The notes under the pieces are model-generated. The model was not told the DNA's origin. It did no database searches and saw nothing but the letters and a program-made list of their open reading frames with translations. A stretch of DNA of 64,000 nucleotides. Source: JBGAPI01 sp044221335 (lineage in GTDB: Bacteria; Pseudomonadota; Gammaproteobacteria; Xanthomonadales; Ahniellaceae). A program made the translations under genes and the position numbers. Shown piece after piece: positions 50,681 through 58,672 of the stretch; positions within the stretch are counted from its first letter, which is position 1, and each line of letters starts with the position of its first letter. The stretch is from the NCBI GenBank assembly GCA_044221335.1, contig JBGAPI010000008.1, positions 1 through 64,000 on the forward strand. Reading direction: 5' to 3'.

Positions 50681-52204
50681 ATGAACGCACAACTGAATCC
50701 GACGGCTGCCGTCGCCCGCGTCGACCACTGGATCAATGGCGCCCGGGTCGCCGGCTCCGGCGCCGCGCTGCCGGTCTACGATCCGGCCACCGGTCGCGTG
50801 CAGTCCGAGCTGCCGCTCGGGGATGCCGCGCTGGTCGACCGCGCCGTCGCCGCCGCGAAGGCCGCGCAGGCCGCCTGGGCGGCGACGCCGGTCATCCGTC
50901 GTTCCCGCGCGCTGTTCCGCTTCCGCGAGATCATCGAGGCGCGGATGGACGTGCTGGCGCGGCAGGTCACCGCGGAGCACGGCAAGACCTTGTCCGATGC
51001 CCATGGCGAGGTCACCCGCGGCCTCGAGGTCGTCGAGTTCGCCTGCGGCATTCCGCAACTGCTGAAGGGCGAGCATTCCGAGGGCATCGGCCCCGGCATC
51101 AACGCGTGGTCGGTGCGGCAGCCGCTCGGCGTCGTCGCCGGCATCACCCCGTTCAACTTCCCGGCGATGGTGCCGCTGTGGATGTTCCCGATCGCGATCG
51201 CCTGCGGCAACAGCTTCGTGCTGAAGCCCTCGGAGCGCGACCCGTCCTCGTCGCTGCTGCTCGCCGAGTGGCTGAAGGAAGCCGGGGTGCCGGATGGCGT
51301 GTTCAACGTCGTGCACGGCGACAAGGGCGCGGTCGACGCGATCCTCGCGCATCCGGACATCAAGGCCGTCAGCTTCGTCGGCTCGACCCCGGTGGCGAAA
51401 TACATCTACGAGACCGGCACCCGCAGCGGCAAGCGTGTGCAGGCCCTGGGCGGCGCCAAGAACCACATGGTGGTGATGCCGGACGCCGACCTCGACCAGG
51501 CCGCCGACGCGCTGCTCGGTGCCGGCTACGGCTCGGCCGGCGAGCGCTGCATGGCGATCTCGGTGGCCGTGGCCGTCGGCGATGCGGTGGCCGACGCGCT
51601 GATCGAGCGGCTGGCCCCGCGGGTCGCCGCGATGAAGGTCGGTCCGGGACTGGCCGAGGGCATGGACATGGGACCGCTGATCACCTGCGCCCATCGCGAC
51701 AAGGTGCGCGGCTACGTCGACACCGGCGTCAACGAGGGTGCGAAGCTGGTCGTCGACGGCCGCGGTCTCAAGGTCGAGGGCGGCGAGGAGGGCTTCTTCC
51801 TCGGCGGCTGCCTGTTCGACCAGGTCAAGTCGAACATGCGGATCTATCGCGAGGAGATCTTCGGACCCGTGCTGTGCATCGTCCGGGTCGGCAGCTACGA
51901 GGAGGCGCTCGGGCTGATCAACGACCACGCCTACGGCAACGGCACCGCGATCTTCACCCGCGACGGCGACGCCGCGCGCGACTTCGTCGGCCGGGTCGAG
52001 GTCGGCATGGTCGGCGTCAACGTGCCGATCCCGGTGCCGGTCGCGTTCCACAGCTTCGGCGGCTGGAAGGCCTCGCTGTTCGGCGACCACCACGTCTACG
52101 GCCCCGAGGGCGTGCGCTTCTACACCCGGGTCAAGGCGGTCACCGCGCGCTGGCCGACCAGCATTCGCGCCGGCGCGCAGTTCGTGTTCCCGACCGGAAC
52201 CTGA
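50681..52204 (+). CDS. mmsA: CoA-acylating methylmalonate/malonate-semialdehyde dehydrogenase
   Basis: NAD-dependent aldehyde dehydrogenase that forms propionyl- or acetyl-CoA from methylmalonate or malonate semialdehyde. Motifs: VDHWINGARVAGSG, GITPFNFPAMVPLWMFPIAI, ALGGAKNHMVVMPDAD and the nucleophilic Cys near 289 in SAGERCMAIS. The MmsA-specific pattern (KNHMVVMPDAD, RWP near the C-terminus) separates it from general aldehyde dehydrogenases. The length is 507 residues. It likely acts on the aminotransferase product or in valine breakdown. Confidence 0.93.
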   Translation: MNAQLNPTAAVARVDHWINGARVAGSGAALPVYDPATGRVQSELPLGDAALVDRAVAAAKAAQAAWAATPVIRRSRALFRFREIIEARMDVLARQVTAEHGKTLSDAHGEVTRGLEVVEFACGIPQLLKGEHSEGIGPGINAWSVRQPLGVVAGITPFNFPAMVPLWMFPIAIACGNSFVLKPSERDPSSSLLLAEWLKEAGVPDGVFNVVHGDKGAVDAILAHPDIKAVSFVGSTPVAKYIYETGTRSGKRVQALGGAKNHMVVMPDADLDQAADALLGAGYGSAGERCMAISVAVAVGDAVADALIERLAPRVAAMKVGPGLAEGMDMGPLITCAHRDKVRGYVDTGVNEGAKLVVDGRGLKVEGGEEGFFLGGCLFDQVKSNMRIYREEIFGPVLCIVRVGSYEEALGLINDHAYGNGTAIFTRDGDAARDFVGRVEVGMVGVNVPIPVPVAFHSFGGWKASLFGDHHVYGPEGVRFYTRVKAVTARWPTSIRAGAQFVFPTGT

Positions 52205-52219
52205 GCAGCGACTTCGCGG

Positions 52220-52654
52220 ATGACGGACAGCGACGCGAGCGACGAGGCGGCGATCGACGCCCTGGTGGCGCGGATGTTCGCCGCCTTCGACAACCGCTCG
52301 GGAATCAGGCCGGACTTGTCCGGCCTGATTCCCCTGTTCGTGCGGGGGGCAGTGGTCGTGAAGGCGGTACAGGGCGGGAGCGAAGTCATGCATCTGGACG
52401 ACTTCATCGCGCCGCGGCAGCGACTGTTGAACAGCGGGGAATTGACCGAGTTCTTCGAGGTGGAGACCGGCCAGCGGACGCAGCGCTTCGGCAATGTCGC
52501 GCAACGCTGGTCGCATTACGAGAAGTCGGGAATACGCAACGGGCGGCCGTTCGCCGCCCATGGGCAGAAGAGCATTCAACTGGTCCGGATCGATGGCGCC
52601 TGGAAGATCAGCGCCTTGGCCTGGGACGATCTTCCGGAGGAGCAGGACGCATGA
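52220..52654 (+). CDS. SnoaL/NTF2-like small protein, function unknown
   Basis: A 144-residue protein with the NTF2-like pattern: IDALVARMFAAFDNR at the N-terminus, LFVRGAVVVKA, and QRFGNVAQRWSHYEK with KSIQLVRIDGAWKISALAWDD at the end. Such domains bind or transform small molecules, but no catalytic residues can be assigned. It overlaps preT by four bases and follows mmsA closely, so it may be part of that catabolic unit. A perfect 16-bp inverted repeat lies inside the gene near codon 28. Confidence 0.75.
   Translation: MTDSDASDEAAIDALVARMFAAFDNRSGIRPDLSGLIPLFVRGAVVVKAVQGGSEVMHLDDFIAPRQRLLNSGELTEFFEVETGQRTQRFGNVAQRWSHYEKSGIRNGRPFAAHGQKSIQLVRIDGAWKISALAWDDLPEEQDA
52300..52333. repeat. Perfect 16-bp in-frame inverted repeat
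   Basis: GGGAATCAGGCCGGAC and GTCCGGCCTGATTCCC are separated by only TT, giving a stem long enough to fold in the mRNA. It encodes SGIRPDLSGLIP in the SnoaL-like protein. Confidence 0.85.
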
Positions 52655-54009
52655 GTGGAGCGCGCAAGCCGCATGGGGACATCGCCGCGGGACGGCTGGA
52701 CGGCAAGCGACTGGCGGCGAACTTCGCCGACGTCGCGCCGACGCTGGACCGCCAGTCGGCACTGATCGAGGCGCAACGCTGCTACTACTGCTACGACGCG
52801 CCCTGCATCGCCGCTTGCCCGACCGGCATCGAGATCCCGCGCTTCATCCAGCGCATCGCCAGCGGCGACCTGACCGGCGCGGCGCAGACCATCCTCGAGG
52901 CCAATCCGCTCGGCGGCATCTGCGCCCGGGTCTGTCCGACCGAGATCCTCTGCGAGGGCTCCTGCGTCCGCAACACGGACGAGAGCAAGCCGGTCGAGAT
53001 CGGCGCGCTGCAGCGGGTCGCGACCGACTGGGTGTTCCGCGACGACGCGAAGCTGTTTTCGCGCGCGGCGGCGACCGGAAAGCGCGTCGCCGTCGTCGGC
53101 GCCGGTCCGGCGGGCCTCGCCTGCGCGCACGGATTGGCGCGCCGCGGCCACGAGGTCGTGGTGTTCGAGGCCCGCGAGAAGTCCGGCGGACTCAACGAAT
53201 ACGGCATCGCGGCCTACAAGGTGCCGGGCTTCGCGCAGCGCGAGGTCGACTGGCTGCTGGCGATCGGCGGCATCAGCGTGCGCCACGGGCAGGCGCTCGG
53301 GCGCGAGCTGTCGCTGGCGAAGCTCGCCGCGGAATTCGACGCGGTGTTCGTGGGCGTCGGCCTCGCCGGCGTCAACGCTCTCGGTCTCGACGGCGAACAG
53401 CGTGCCGGCGTCCGCAATGCGGTCGACTTCATCGCCGAGCTGCGCCAGGCCGGCGACCTCGCGAGTGTCGCGATCGGCCGTCGCGTCGTCGTGGTCGGCG
53501 GCGGCAACACCGCGGTCGATGCCGCGGTGCAGTCGCGGAAGCTCGGCGCGGAGTCGGTGACGATGCTGTACCGTCGCGACGTCGATACGATGAGCGCGAC
53601 CGAGCACGAGCGCGACTTCGCCCGGACCCAGGGCGTGAACCTGATCACCGCGGCGCGACCGGTCGGCCTCGAATTCGTCGACGGCTCGCTGGCGCGCGTC
53701 GAATGCGAGCACACCCGCCTCGTCGACGGCCAGTGGCAGGGCAGCGGCGATCGCTTCCATCTCGAGGCCGATCTGCTGCTGAAGGCGGTCGGCCAGGTCC
53801 TGCTGCCGGCGAGCATGAACGCCGCCGACGGCGCGGCACTGCTGTCGATCAGCAAGGGCCGGATCGACGTCGATGCCGAGCTGCGGACCTCGCTGGCCAA
53901 GGTCTGGGCCGGCGGCGACTGCATCGCCCGCGGCCAGGACCTGACCGTGCGGGCGGTGGAGGACGGCAAGCGCGCCGCCGTGTCGATCGACCGGGCGCTG
54001 CAGCCGTAG
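52651..54009 (+). CDS. preT: NAD-dependent dihydropyrimidine dehydrogenase subunit PreT
   Basis: Flavoprotein subunit that passes electrons from NADH to PreA for reduction of uracil and thymine. Two N-terminal iron-sulfur motifs are visible (CYYCYDAPCIAACP, then CARVCPTEILCEGSCVR). The FAD site is VAVVGAGPAGLACAHGL (near 148), the NAD site VVVGGGNTAVDAAV, and C-terminal VWAGGDC. The length is 452 residues. preA, normally next, is absent; the following gene is a DUF748 protein. GltD-like function in another complex is an alternative. Confidence 0.88.
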   Translation: MSGARKPHGDIAAGRLDGKRLAANFADVAPTLDRQSALIEAQRCYYCYDAPCIAACPTGIEIPRFIQRIASGDLTGAAQTILEANPLGGICARVCPTEILCEGSCVRNTDESKPVEIGALQRVATDWVFRDDAKLFSRAAATGKRVAVVGAGPAGLACAHGLARRGHEVVVFEAREKSGGLNEYGIAAYKVPGFAQREVDWLLAIGGISVRHGQALGRELSLAKLAAEFDAVFVGVGLAGVNALGLDGEQRAGVRNAVDFIAELRQAGDLASVAIGRRVVVVGGGNTAVDAAVQSRKLGAESVTMLYRRDVDTMSATEHERDFARTQGVNLITAARPVGLEFVDGSLARVECEHTRLVDGQWQGSGDRFHLEADLLLKAVGQVLLPASMNAADGAALLSISKGRIDVDAELRTSLAKVWAGGDCIARGQDLTVRAVEDGKRAAVSIDRALQP

Positions 54010-54102
54010 CGGCGCGATCCGCCGGTCGGGAATCGAGCACGGATTCAGCGTCGCTGGGTTAGTGTTCCGGACCAGGACGAGGGCGGAACGGAAGCAGGGT
54101 CG

Positions 54103-57100
54103 ATGGCCGATTCGGATGGAGCGGGGTGGCTCGCGCGGCTGACGTCGGCGCGGAGCCGGCGTTGGCTGAAGCGCGGCCTGATCGCGCTGGTCGCGTCGTG
54201 GCTGGTGTCGTGGCTGGCGCTGCCGCCGATCGTCAGGCACGTGCTCACCACCCAGGTCGCGGCTGCCCTGCACCGGCCGGTCGAGGTCGAATCGGTCGGC
54301 TTCACCCCGTGGCGGCTGGCGCTGCGCTTCGACGGGTTGCGGATCGGTCGGCGCGACGCCGAGGGCGATCTTCTGCGTATCGCGCACGGGGACATCAACC
54401 TGTCCTCGACCAGCGTGCTGCGCCGCGCCCTGGTGTTGGACAGCCTGACCCTGGAACAACCGGCGCTGCTGGTCCATCGCGATGCCGAAGGGCGGCTGGA
54501 CATCGCGGACCTGCTGCGAAGCGATGACGCGACGCCCCCCGATCCAGCGCATCCATCGTCCGAACCCTTCCGCTACCTGCTCGCCAACATCCGCGTCCAC
54601 GGCGGCCGGGTTGATTTCGTCGACGACAGTGTCGGCGTCAGCCACAAGCTCGAGCAGATCGACATCGGCCTGCCGTTCCTCGCCAACCTCGCCAGCGCCG
54701 CCCAGATCGAAGTCGAGCCGCTGCTCGCCTTCCGCATCGACGGCCAGCCGCAGCGCTTCGAGGGCCACACGCTGCCGTTCGATCCGAGCCATGCGTCCCA
54801 CCTCGAACTGCATTTCAACCAGCTCGCGCTGACGCCGTACCTCGCCTATGCCGCGGCGGCGATGCCGGTGAAGGTCAAGGACGCGCTGCTGTCCGGTGCG
54901 CTGGACCTCGAGTTCGCGGCGGCCCCCGCGCTGAAGGTCGCACTGAAGGGAACCCTGGTGCTCGACCGGGTCGACGTCAGCGATCGCGAGGACCGCGCGC
55001 TGCTCAAGCTCGGCCACGGCGAGGTCGCGATCCTCGACCTGCAGCCGATCGCCGGTCAGGCGCATCTGGCACGACTGCAGGCCGATGGCCTGGAGTACGA
55101 CGTCTGGCCGTCCGGCAAGGCCGGGCCGGCGAGGGCGGACGACAAGGCCGGAGAATCCGCGTTTGCGCTGACCATCGACACCCTGCGCCTCGCCGACGGT
55201 GCGCTGCGGCTGCACGCCGATCCGCAGGAACGGGGCACGGTCGAGATCGGCAAGCTGCGGCTCGACGCCGGCGGCGTCTCCACGACAGGAACGACGCCCG
55301 CAACGGTCGCCCTGGGCGCCGCGCTGGCCGGAGGTACGGTCGCGGCCAGGGGCACGCTCGGACTCGCGACGAAGCAGGTCCGTGTCGATGCCGACCTCGC
55401 CGGCATCGACCTCGCGACGCTCGCGCCGCTGCTGCCGTTCGATCCGGCGGTGATGACCGTCGCGGGTACGGTGGGCGGCAAGGGCAAGCTCGGCGTCGAC
55501 TACGGCGACGCCTTCAATCTCGAGCTCGGCGGATTCGACGTCGAACTGGCCGGACTCGCGCTCAACGCCGACCGGAAGACGCCGCTGGCGATCGACCGGA
55601 TCGCCGCCCACATCGACGGGCTGGACCTCGCCAAGGCGACGACGACGCTGGCGACGCTCGACATCGGCAAGCTCACCTGGATCAGCACCCGCGAGAAGGA
55701 GGGCGACTACGACATCGAGCGGCTGCTCGCGCGGGCGCTGCCGAAGCCCGATCCCAAGGCGCCGAAGGGCCCGGACTGGGCCGCGCAGGTCGGCAGGCTG
55801 GTCCTCTCCGAGTCCGCGCTGCACCTGACCGACCTCACCTCGCCGAAGCCGATCAAGCTCGACGTCGAGCCCTTCGAGGTGACGCTCGAGCATGCCGGCA
55901 CCGATCCGGCGCAGGAGATCGGCTTCGCGATCGGCGGCGGCTTCAACAAGAAGGGCCGCTTCAGCTTCGCCGGCACGCTGCTGCCGAAGGACCTGACGGG
56001 CGACATCCGGATCGACAGCGACGGGCTCGACCTGTCGGCCTTCGAGCCCTATGTCACCACCTCGCTCAACGCCCGGATCCTGTCCGCGCTGCTGACCGCG
56101 AAGGGAAGGCTGCAGCTTCGCAACGGCGCGCAGGGACGGCGGGTCAACTTCAGCGGCGACGCGACGCTGGCGCGCGTGCGGCTGCTCGACAAGCTGTCGG
56201 ACGACGACTTCATGCACTGGGCCGCGCTGTCGGCGAGCAGGATCGAGGTCGACCTGCCGAAGGAGAAGCCGCCGAAGGTCGACATCGGCGCGGTCTCGCT
56301 GTCGGGCTTCTATGCACGGATGATCGTCACCGCCGACGGCAAGCTCAATCTCAACGACGTGCTGCGAGGCGAGGACCAGGCGGCGACCTCGCTGACCCGC
56401 GTCGACGGCGTCACGCCGGGCGAGGCGCCGGCACCCCACCTCGAGGACAAGCCGAAGGAGAAGCCGGCCGCGGCCGCGCCACCGACGCCGTCCGCGCCGC
56501 CCGCGGAGCTGCGCTTCGGCCAGATCATCCTGCAGGGCGGCCGGATCAACTACACCGACCTGTTCATCAAGCCCAACTTCACCGCCAACCTGACGGACAT
56601 CGGTGGCAAGGTCGGCGCGTTCGGCAGCGTCGACCCGACGCCTGCCGAGATCAACCTCGCCGGCAAGCTCGACACCACGGCACCGATCACGATCAGCGGC
56701 AAGCTCAACCCCGTCGCGCCGCGGGCATTCATCGACCTGCAGGCGAAGGCGGAGGGCGTCGAGCTCACCCACCTCACCGCCTACGCGACCAAGTACGCCG
56801 GCTACCCGATCGAGAAGGGCCTGCTCAACGTCGATCTGCACTACCGCCTCAACGACGGCAAGCTGTCGGCGGACAACCACCTGTTCATCGACCAGCTGAC
56901 CTTCGGCGACCACGTCGACAGCGAGACCGCGACCAAGCTTCCCGTGACGCTCGCCGTCGCATTGCTGAAGAACACGCGGGGCGAGATCGACGTCAACATC
57001 CCGGTGTCGGGCTCGCTCGACGATCCGCAGTTCAGCCTGGGCAGGGTGGTGTTCAAGGCCTTCATGAACGTGATCGTCTCGGCCGCGACCTCGCCATTCC

Positions 57101-57702
57101 GGCTGCTCGGTTCCCTGTTCGCCGGCGGCGAGGAGCTGTCCTTCGTCGAGTTCGAACCGGGTCGCGCCGTGCTGCTGCCGACGGCGAAACAGCGCCTCGA
57201 GGCGCTCACCAAGGCCTTGTCCGAGCGGCCCGGGCTGAAGCTCGACATCTCCGGCCGCGTCGATCCGGAGACCGACACGCCGGGCCTGCGCGAGTCGCTG
57301 CTGCAGGAACGCGTCGAGGCGGCGCGGCGCAAGGATACGGCGGGCAAGGGCGCCGACCCGGAGCACCCGGACGAGGCCCCACCGCCGCTCGATCCGTCGA
57401 GCGAGGACTATGCGAAGTACCTGGAGGTCGTCTACAAGGCCGCCGAGTTCCCGAAGCCGAAGAACGCGCTGGGCTTCACCAAGGGGCTGCCGCCCGACGA
57501 GATGGCGAAGCTGCTGCTCGCCAACATCAGCATCAGCGAGGCGGATCTCGAAGGCCTCGCCGATCGTCGCGCAGAGGCCGTGCGCGAGGTGCTGTCCGCG
57601 ACCATCTCGCCGAGCCGGCTGTTCATCGAGCCGTCGAAGTCGGGACGGGAAGGAATCAAGGACGAAGGCAAGGCGAGTCGCGTCGATCTGGGCTTGAAGT
57701 AG
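54103..57702 (+). CDS. AsmA-like DUF748 protein, 1199 residues
   Basis: A large envelope protein with one N-terminal membrane helix (about residues 25-45) and a long repeated beta-rich body typical of DUF748/AsmA proteins (FTPWRLALRFDGLRIGRRDA, VHGGRVDFVDDSVG, GQIILQGGRINYTDLFIKPN). A C-terminal part, VEFEPGRAVLLPTAKQRLEA and following, resembles an OmpA-like peptidoglycan-binding domain with an unusual insertion. AsmA-family proteins are now thought to form lipid-conducting bridges between membranes; this specific member is unassigned. It stands alone, before a convergent hairpin. Confidence 0.85.
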   Translation: MADSDGAGWLARLTSARSRRWLKRGLIALVASWLVSWLALPPIVRHVLTTQVAAALHRPVEVESVGFTPWRLALRFDGLRIGRRDAEGDLLRIAHGDINLSSTSVLRRALVLDSLTLEQPALLVHRDAEGRLDIADLLRSDDATPPDPAHPSSEPFRYLLANIRVHGGRVDFVDDSVGVSHKLEQIDIGLPFLANLASAAQIEVEPLLAFRIDGQPQRFEGHTLPFDPSHASHLELHFNQLALTPYLAYAAAAMPVKVKDALLSGALDLEFAAAPALKVALKGTLVLDRVDVSDREDRALLKLGHGEVAILDLQPIAGQAHLARLQADGLEYDVWPSGKAGPARADDKAGESAFALTIDTLRLADGALRLHADPQERGTVEIGKLRLDAGGVSTTGTTPATVALGAALAGGTVAARGTLGLATKQVRVDADLAGIDLATLAPLLPFDPAVMTVAGTVGGKGKLGVDYGDAFNLELGGFDVELAGLALNADRKTPLAIDRIAAHIDGLDLAKATTTLATLDIGKLTWISTREKEGDYDIERLLARALPKPDPKAPKGPDWAAQVGRLVLSESALHLTDLTSPKPIKLDVEPFEVTLEHAGTDPAQEIGFAIGGGFNKKGRFSFAGTLLPKDLTGDIRIDSDGLDLSAFEPYVTTSLNARILSALLTAKGRLQLRNGAQGRRVNFSGDATLARVRLLDKLSDDDFMHWAALSASRIEVDLPKEKPPKVDIGAVSLSGFYARMIVTADGKLNLNDVLRGEDQAATSLTRVDGVTPGEAPAPHLEDKPKEKPAAAAPPTPSAPPAELRFGQIILQGGRINYTDLFIKPNFTANLTDIGGKVGAFGSVDPTPAEINLAGKLDTTAPITISGKLNPVAPRAFIDLQAKAEGVELTHLTAYATKYAGYPIEKGLLNVDLHYRLNDGKLSADNHLFIDQLTFGDHVDSETATKLPVTLAVALLKNTRGEIDVNIPVSGSLDDPQFSLGRVVFKAFMNVIVSAATSPFRLLGSLFAGGEELSFVEFEPGRAVLLPTAKQRLEALTKALSERPGLKLDISGRVDPETDTPGLRESLLQERVEAARRKDTAGKGADPEHPDEAPPPLDPSSEDYAKYLEVVYKAAEFPKPKNALGFTKGLPPDEMAKLLLANISISEADLEGLADRRAEAVREVLSATISPSRLFIEPSKSGREGIKDEGKASRVDLGLK

Positions 57703-57719
57703 GGCGGCCACCGGCCGCC
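57703..57719. repeat. REP-like palindrome after the DUF748 gene
   Basis: GGCGGCCACCGGCCGCC begins directly after the stop codon. The CACCGCGAGGCGCG tail continues into the neighbouring 51-bp type repeat. Confidence 0.6.
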
Positions 57720-57744
57720 ACCGCGAGGCGCGTCCACAAGGCGA

Positions 57745-57816
57745 CTGTTGTGGGAGCGGCTTCAGCCGCGATGGCGAGGTGCTGCGCCGTCGCGGTTGCA
57801 GCGGCTCCCACAACAG
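57745..57816. terminator. Long hairpin between convergent DUF748 and greB genes
   Basis: The left arm starts CTGTTGTGGGAGCGGCTTCA and the right arm is its near complement (about 24 of 27 positions), around an 18-base centre. It ends two bases before the greB stop codon. This is a full REP-like unit of the same family as the IS target near 61331. Confidence 0.7.
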
Positions 57817-57818
57817 CT

Positions 57819-58319
57819 TCACTCGTCGTAGTCGATCCCGACGATCACGTAGCTCGATTTGCCTGCCGGGAGTTCCACCTCGAACTCGTCGTCCACCCGC
57901 TTCTTCAGTGCCGCACGCGCCAGCGGCGAATCGATGCTGATGTAGCCGCGGCTGGCATCGATCTCGTCCGGACCGACGATGCGATAGCGGAGTTCCTTGC
58001 CGTCGTCGTCCTCGAGCGTGACCCACGCCGCGAAGAACACCGCGCCGGTGTCGGCCGGCGCGCGATCGACCACCTTGATGCCGTCGAGGCGCTTGCCGAG
58101 ATAGCGCACGCGGCGATCGATCTCGGCGAGCTGCTTCTTGCGGTAGATGTACTCGGCGTTCTCCGAGCGGTCGCCCTCGGCCGCAGCGGCGGACAAGGCC
58201 TTCACGACCTCGGGCCGCTGACGCTTCCACAGGTCCTGCAGCTCGACGGTCAGGCGACGATGGCCGTCGGCCGTGATGATCGCCGTGCTGCTCGGGGAGG
58301 GCGGGCGCCAGCGGCTCAT
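57819..58319 (-). CDS. greB: Transcription elongation factor GreB
   Basis: Rescues backtracked RNA polymerase by stimulating transcript cleavage. N-terminal coiled coil with AAAEGDRSENAEYIYRKKQL carries the acidic tip residues; C-terminal FKBP-like domain with RYRIVGPDEIDASRGYIS and SIDSPLARAALKKRV. GreB rather than GreA, because of YIYRKKQL and the basic patch. The length is 166 residues. Confidence 0.94.
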   Translation of the reverse strand: MSRWRPPSPSSTAIITADGHRRLTVELQDLWKRQRPEVVKALSAAAAEGDRSENAEYIYRKKQLAEIDRRVRYLGKRLDGIKVVDRAPADTGAVFFAAWVTLEDDDGKELRYRIVGPDEIDASRGYISIDSPLARAALKKRVDDEFEVELPAGKSSYVIVGIDYDE

Positions 58320-58326
58320 CGCTGCG

Positions 58327-58671
58327 TCACGTCTTGACCCGCCACTGCTGCGGTCTCATGAAAATCCGGAGCAGCAAGATGCCGGCCACGGCGACGTTGG
58401 CCAGCGGCGTGACTTCGCGCGGCAGCACGCCCGCGAGGCCCAGCGTCGATGCGACCAGGCACGCTGCGCAGAACAGCAACAGCAGGAGGTGCAGCGGTGT
58501 GCGTCGGATCGGCAGCGGTTCCAGCACCGTCCGGCAATGCGGACAGCGGAAGGAGTCGACGGCGGACAGCGTCGGTCGCCACCACGGAACCTGCCGCAGC
58601 ACGGCATCCGGCTCGTTCGCCGAGAACACAGCGGCGCACTGCGGGCAGGACGAGTTCCGCAGCCAATCCAT
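58327..58671 (-). CDS. Small zinc-ribbon membrane protein, function unknown
   Basis: A 114-residue protein with two CxxC pairs (CPQC at 9-12 and CPHC at 43-46), which could bind zinc, followed by two membrane helices (about 59-78 and 88-105). It sits one base after the HerA-like gene and seven before greB, in the same direction, so it is probably co-transcribed. I do not recognise a named family. Confidence 0.75.
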   Translation of the reverse strand: MDWLRNSSCPQCAAVFSANEPDAVLRQVPWWRPTLSAVDSFRCPHCRTVLEPLPIRRTPLHLLLLLFCAACLVASTLGLAGVLPREVTPLANVAVAGILLLRIFMRPQQWRVKT

Positions 58672-58672
58672 C

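Noticed and set aside
49178..52762. Long reverse-strand frame opposite the aminotransferase and mmsA
   Set aside because: Same cause. The forward proteins carry intact catalytic motifs, while this one shows only low-complexity His/Arg/Asp sequence.
52576..58230. Very long open frame on the reverse strand opposite preT and the DUF748 gene
   Set aside because: It arises from GC-rich codon bias of the real forward genes; its translation is Arg/Gly/Asp-rich with no domains, and both forward genes have clear motifs.
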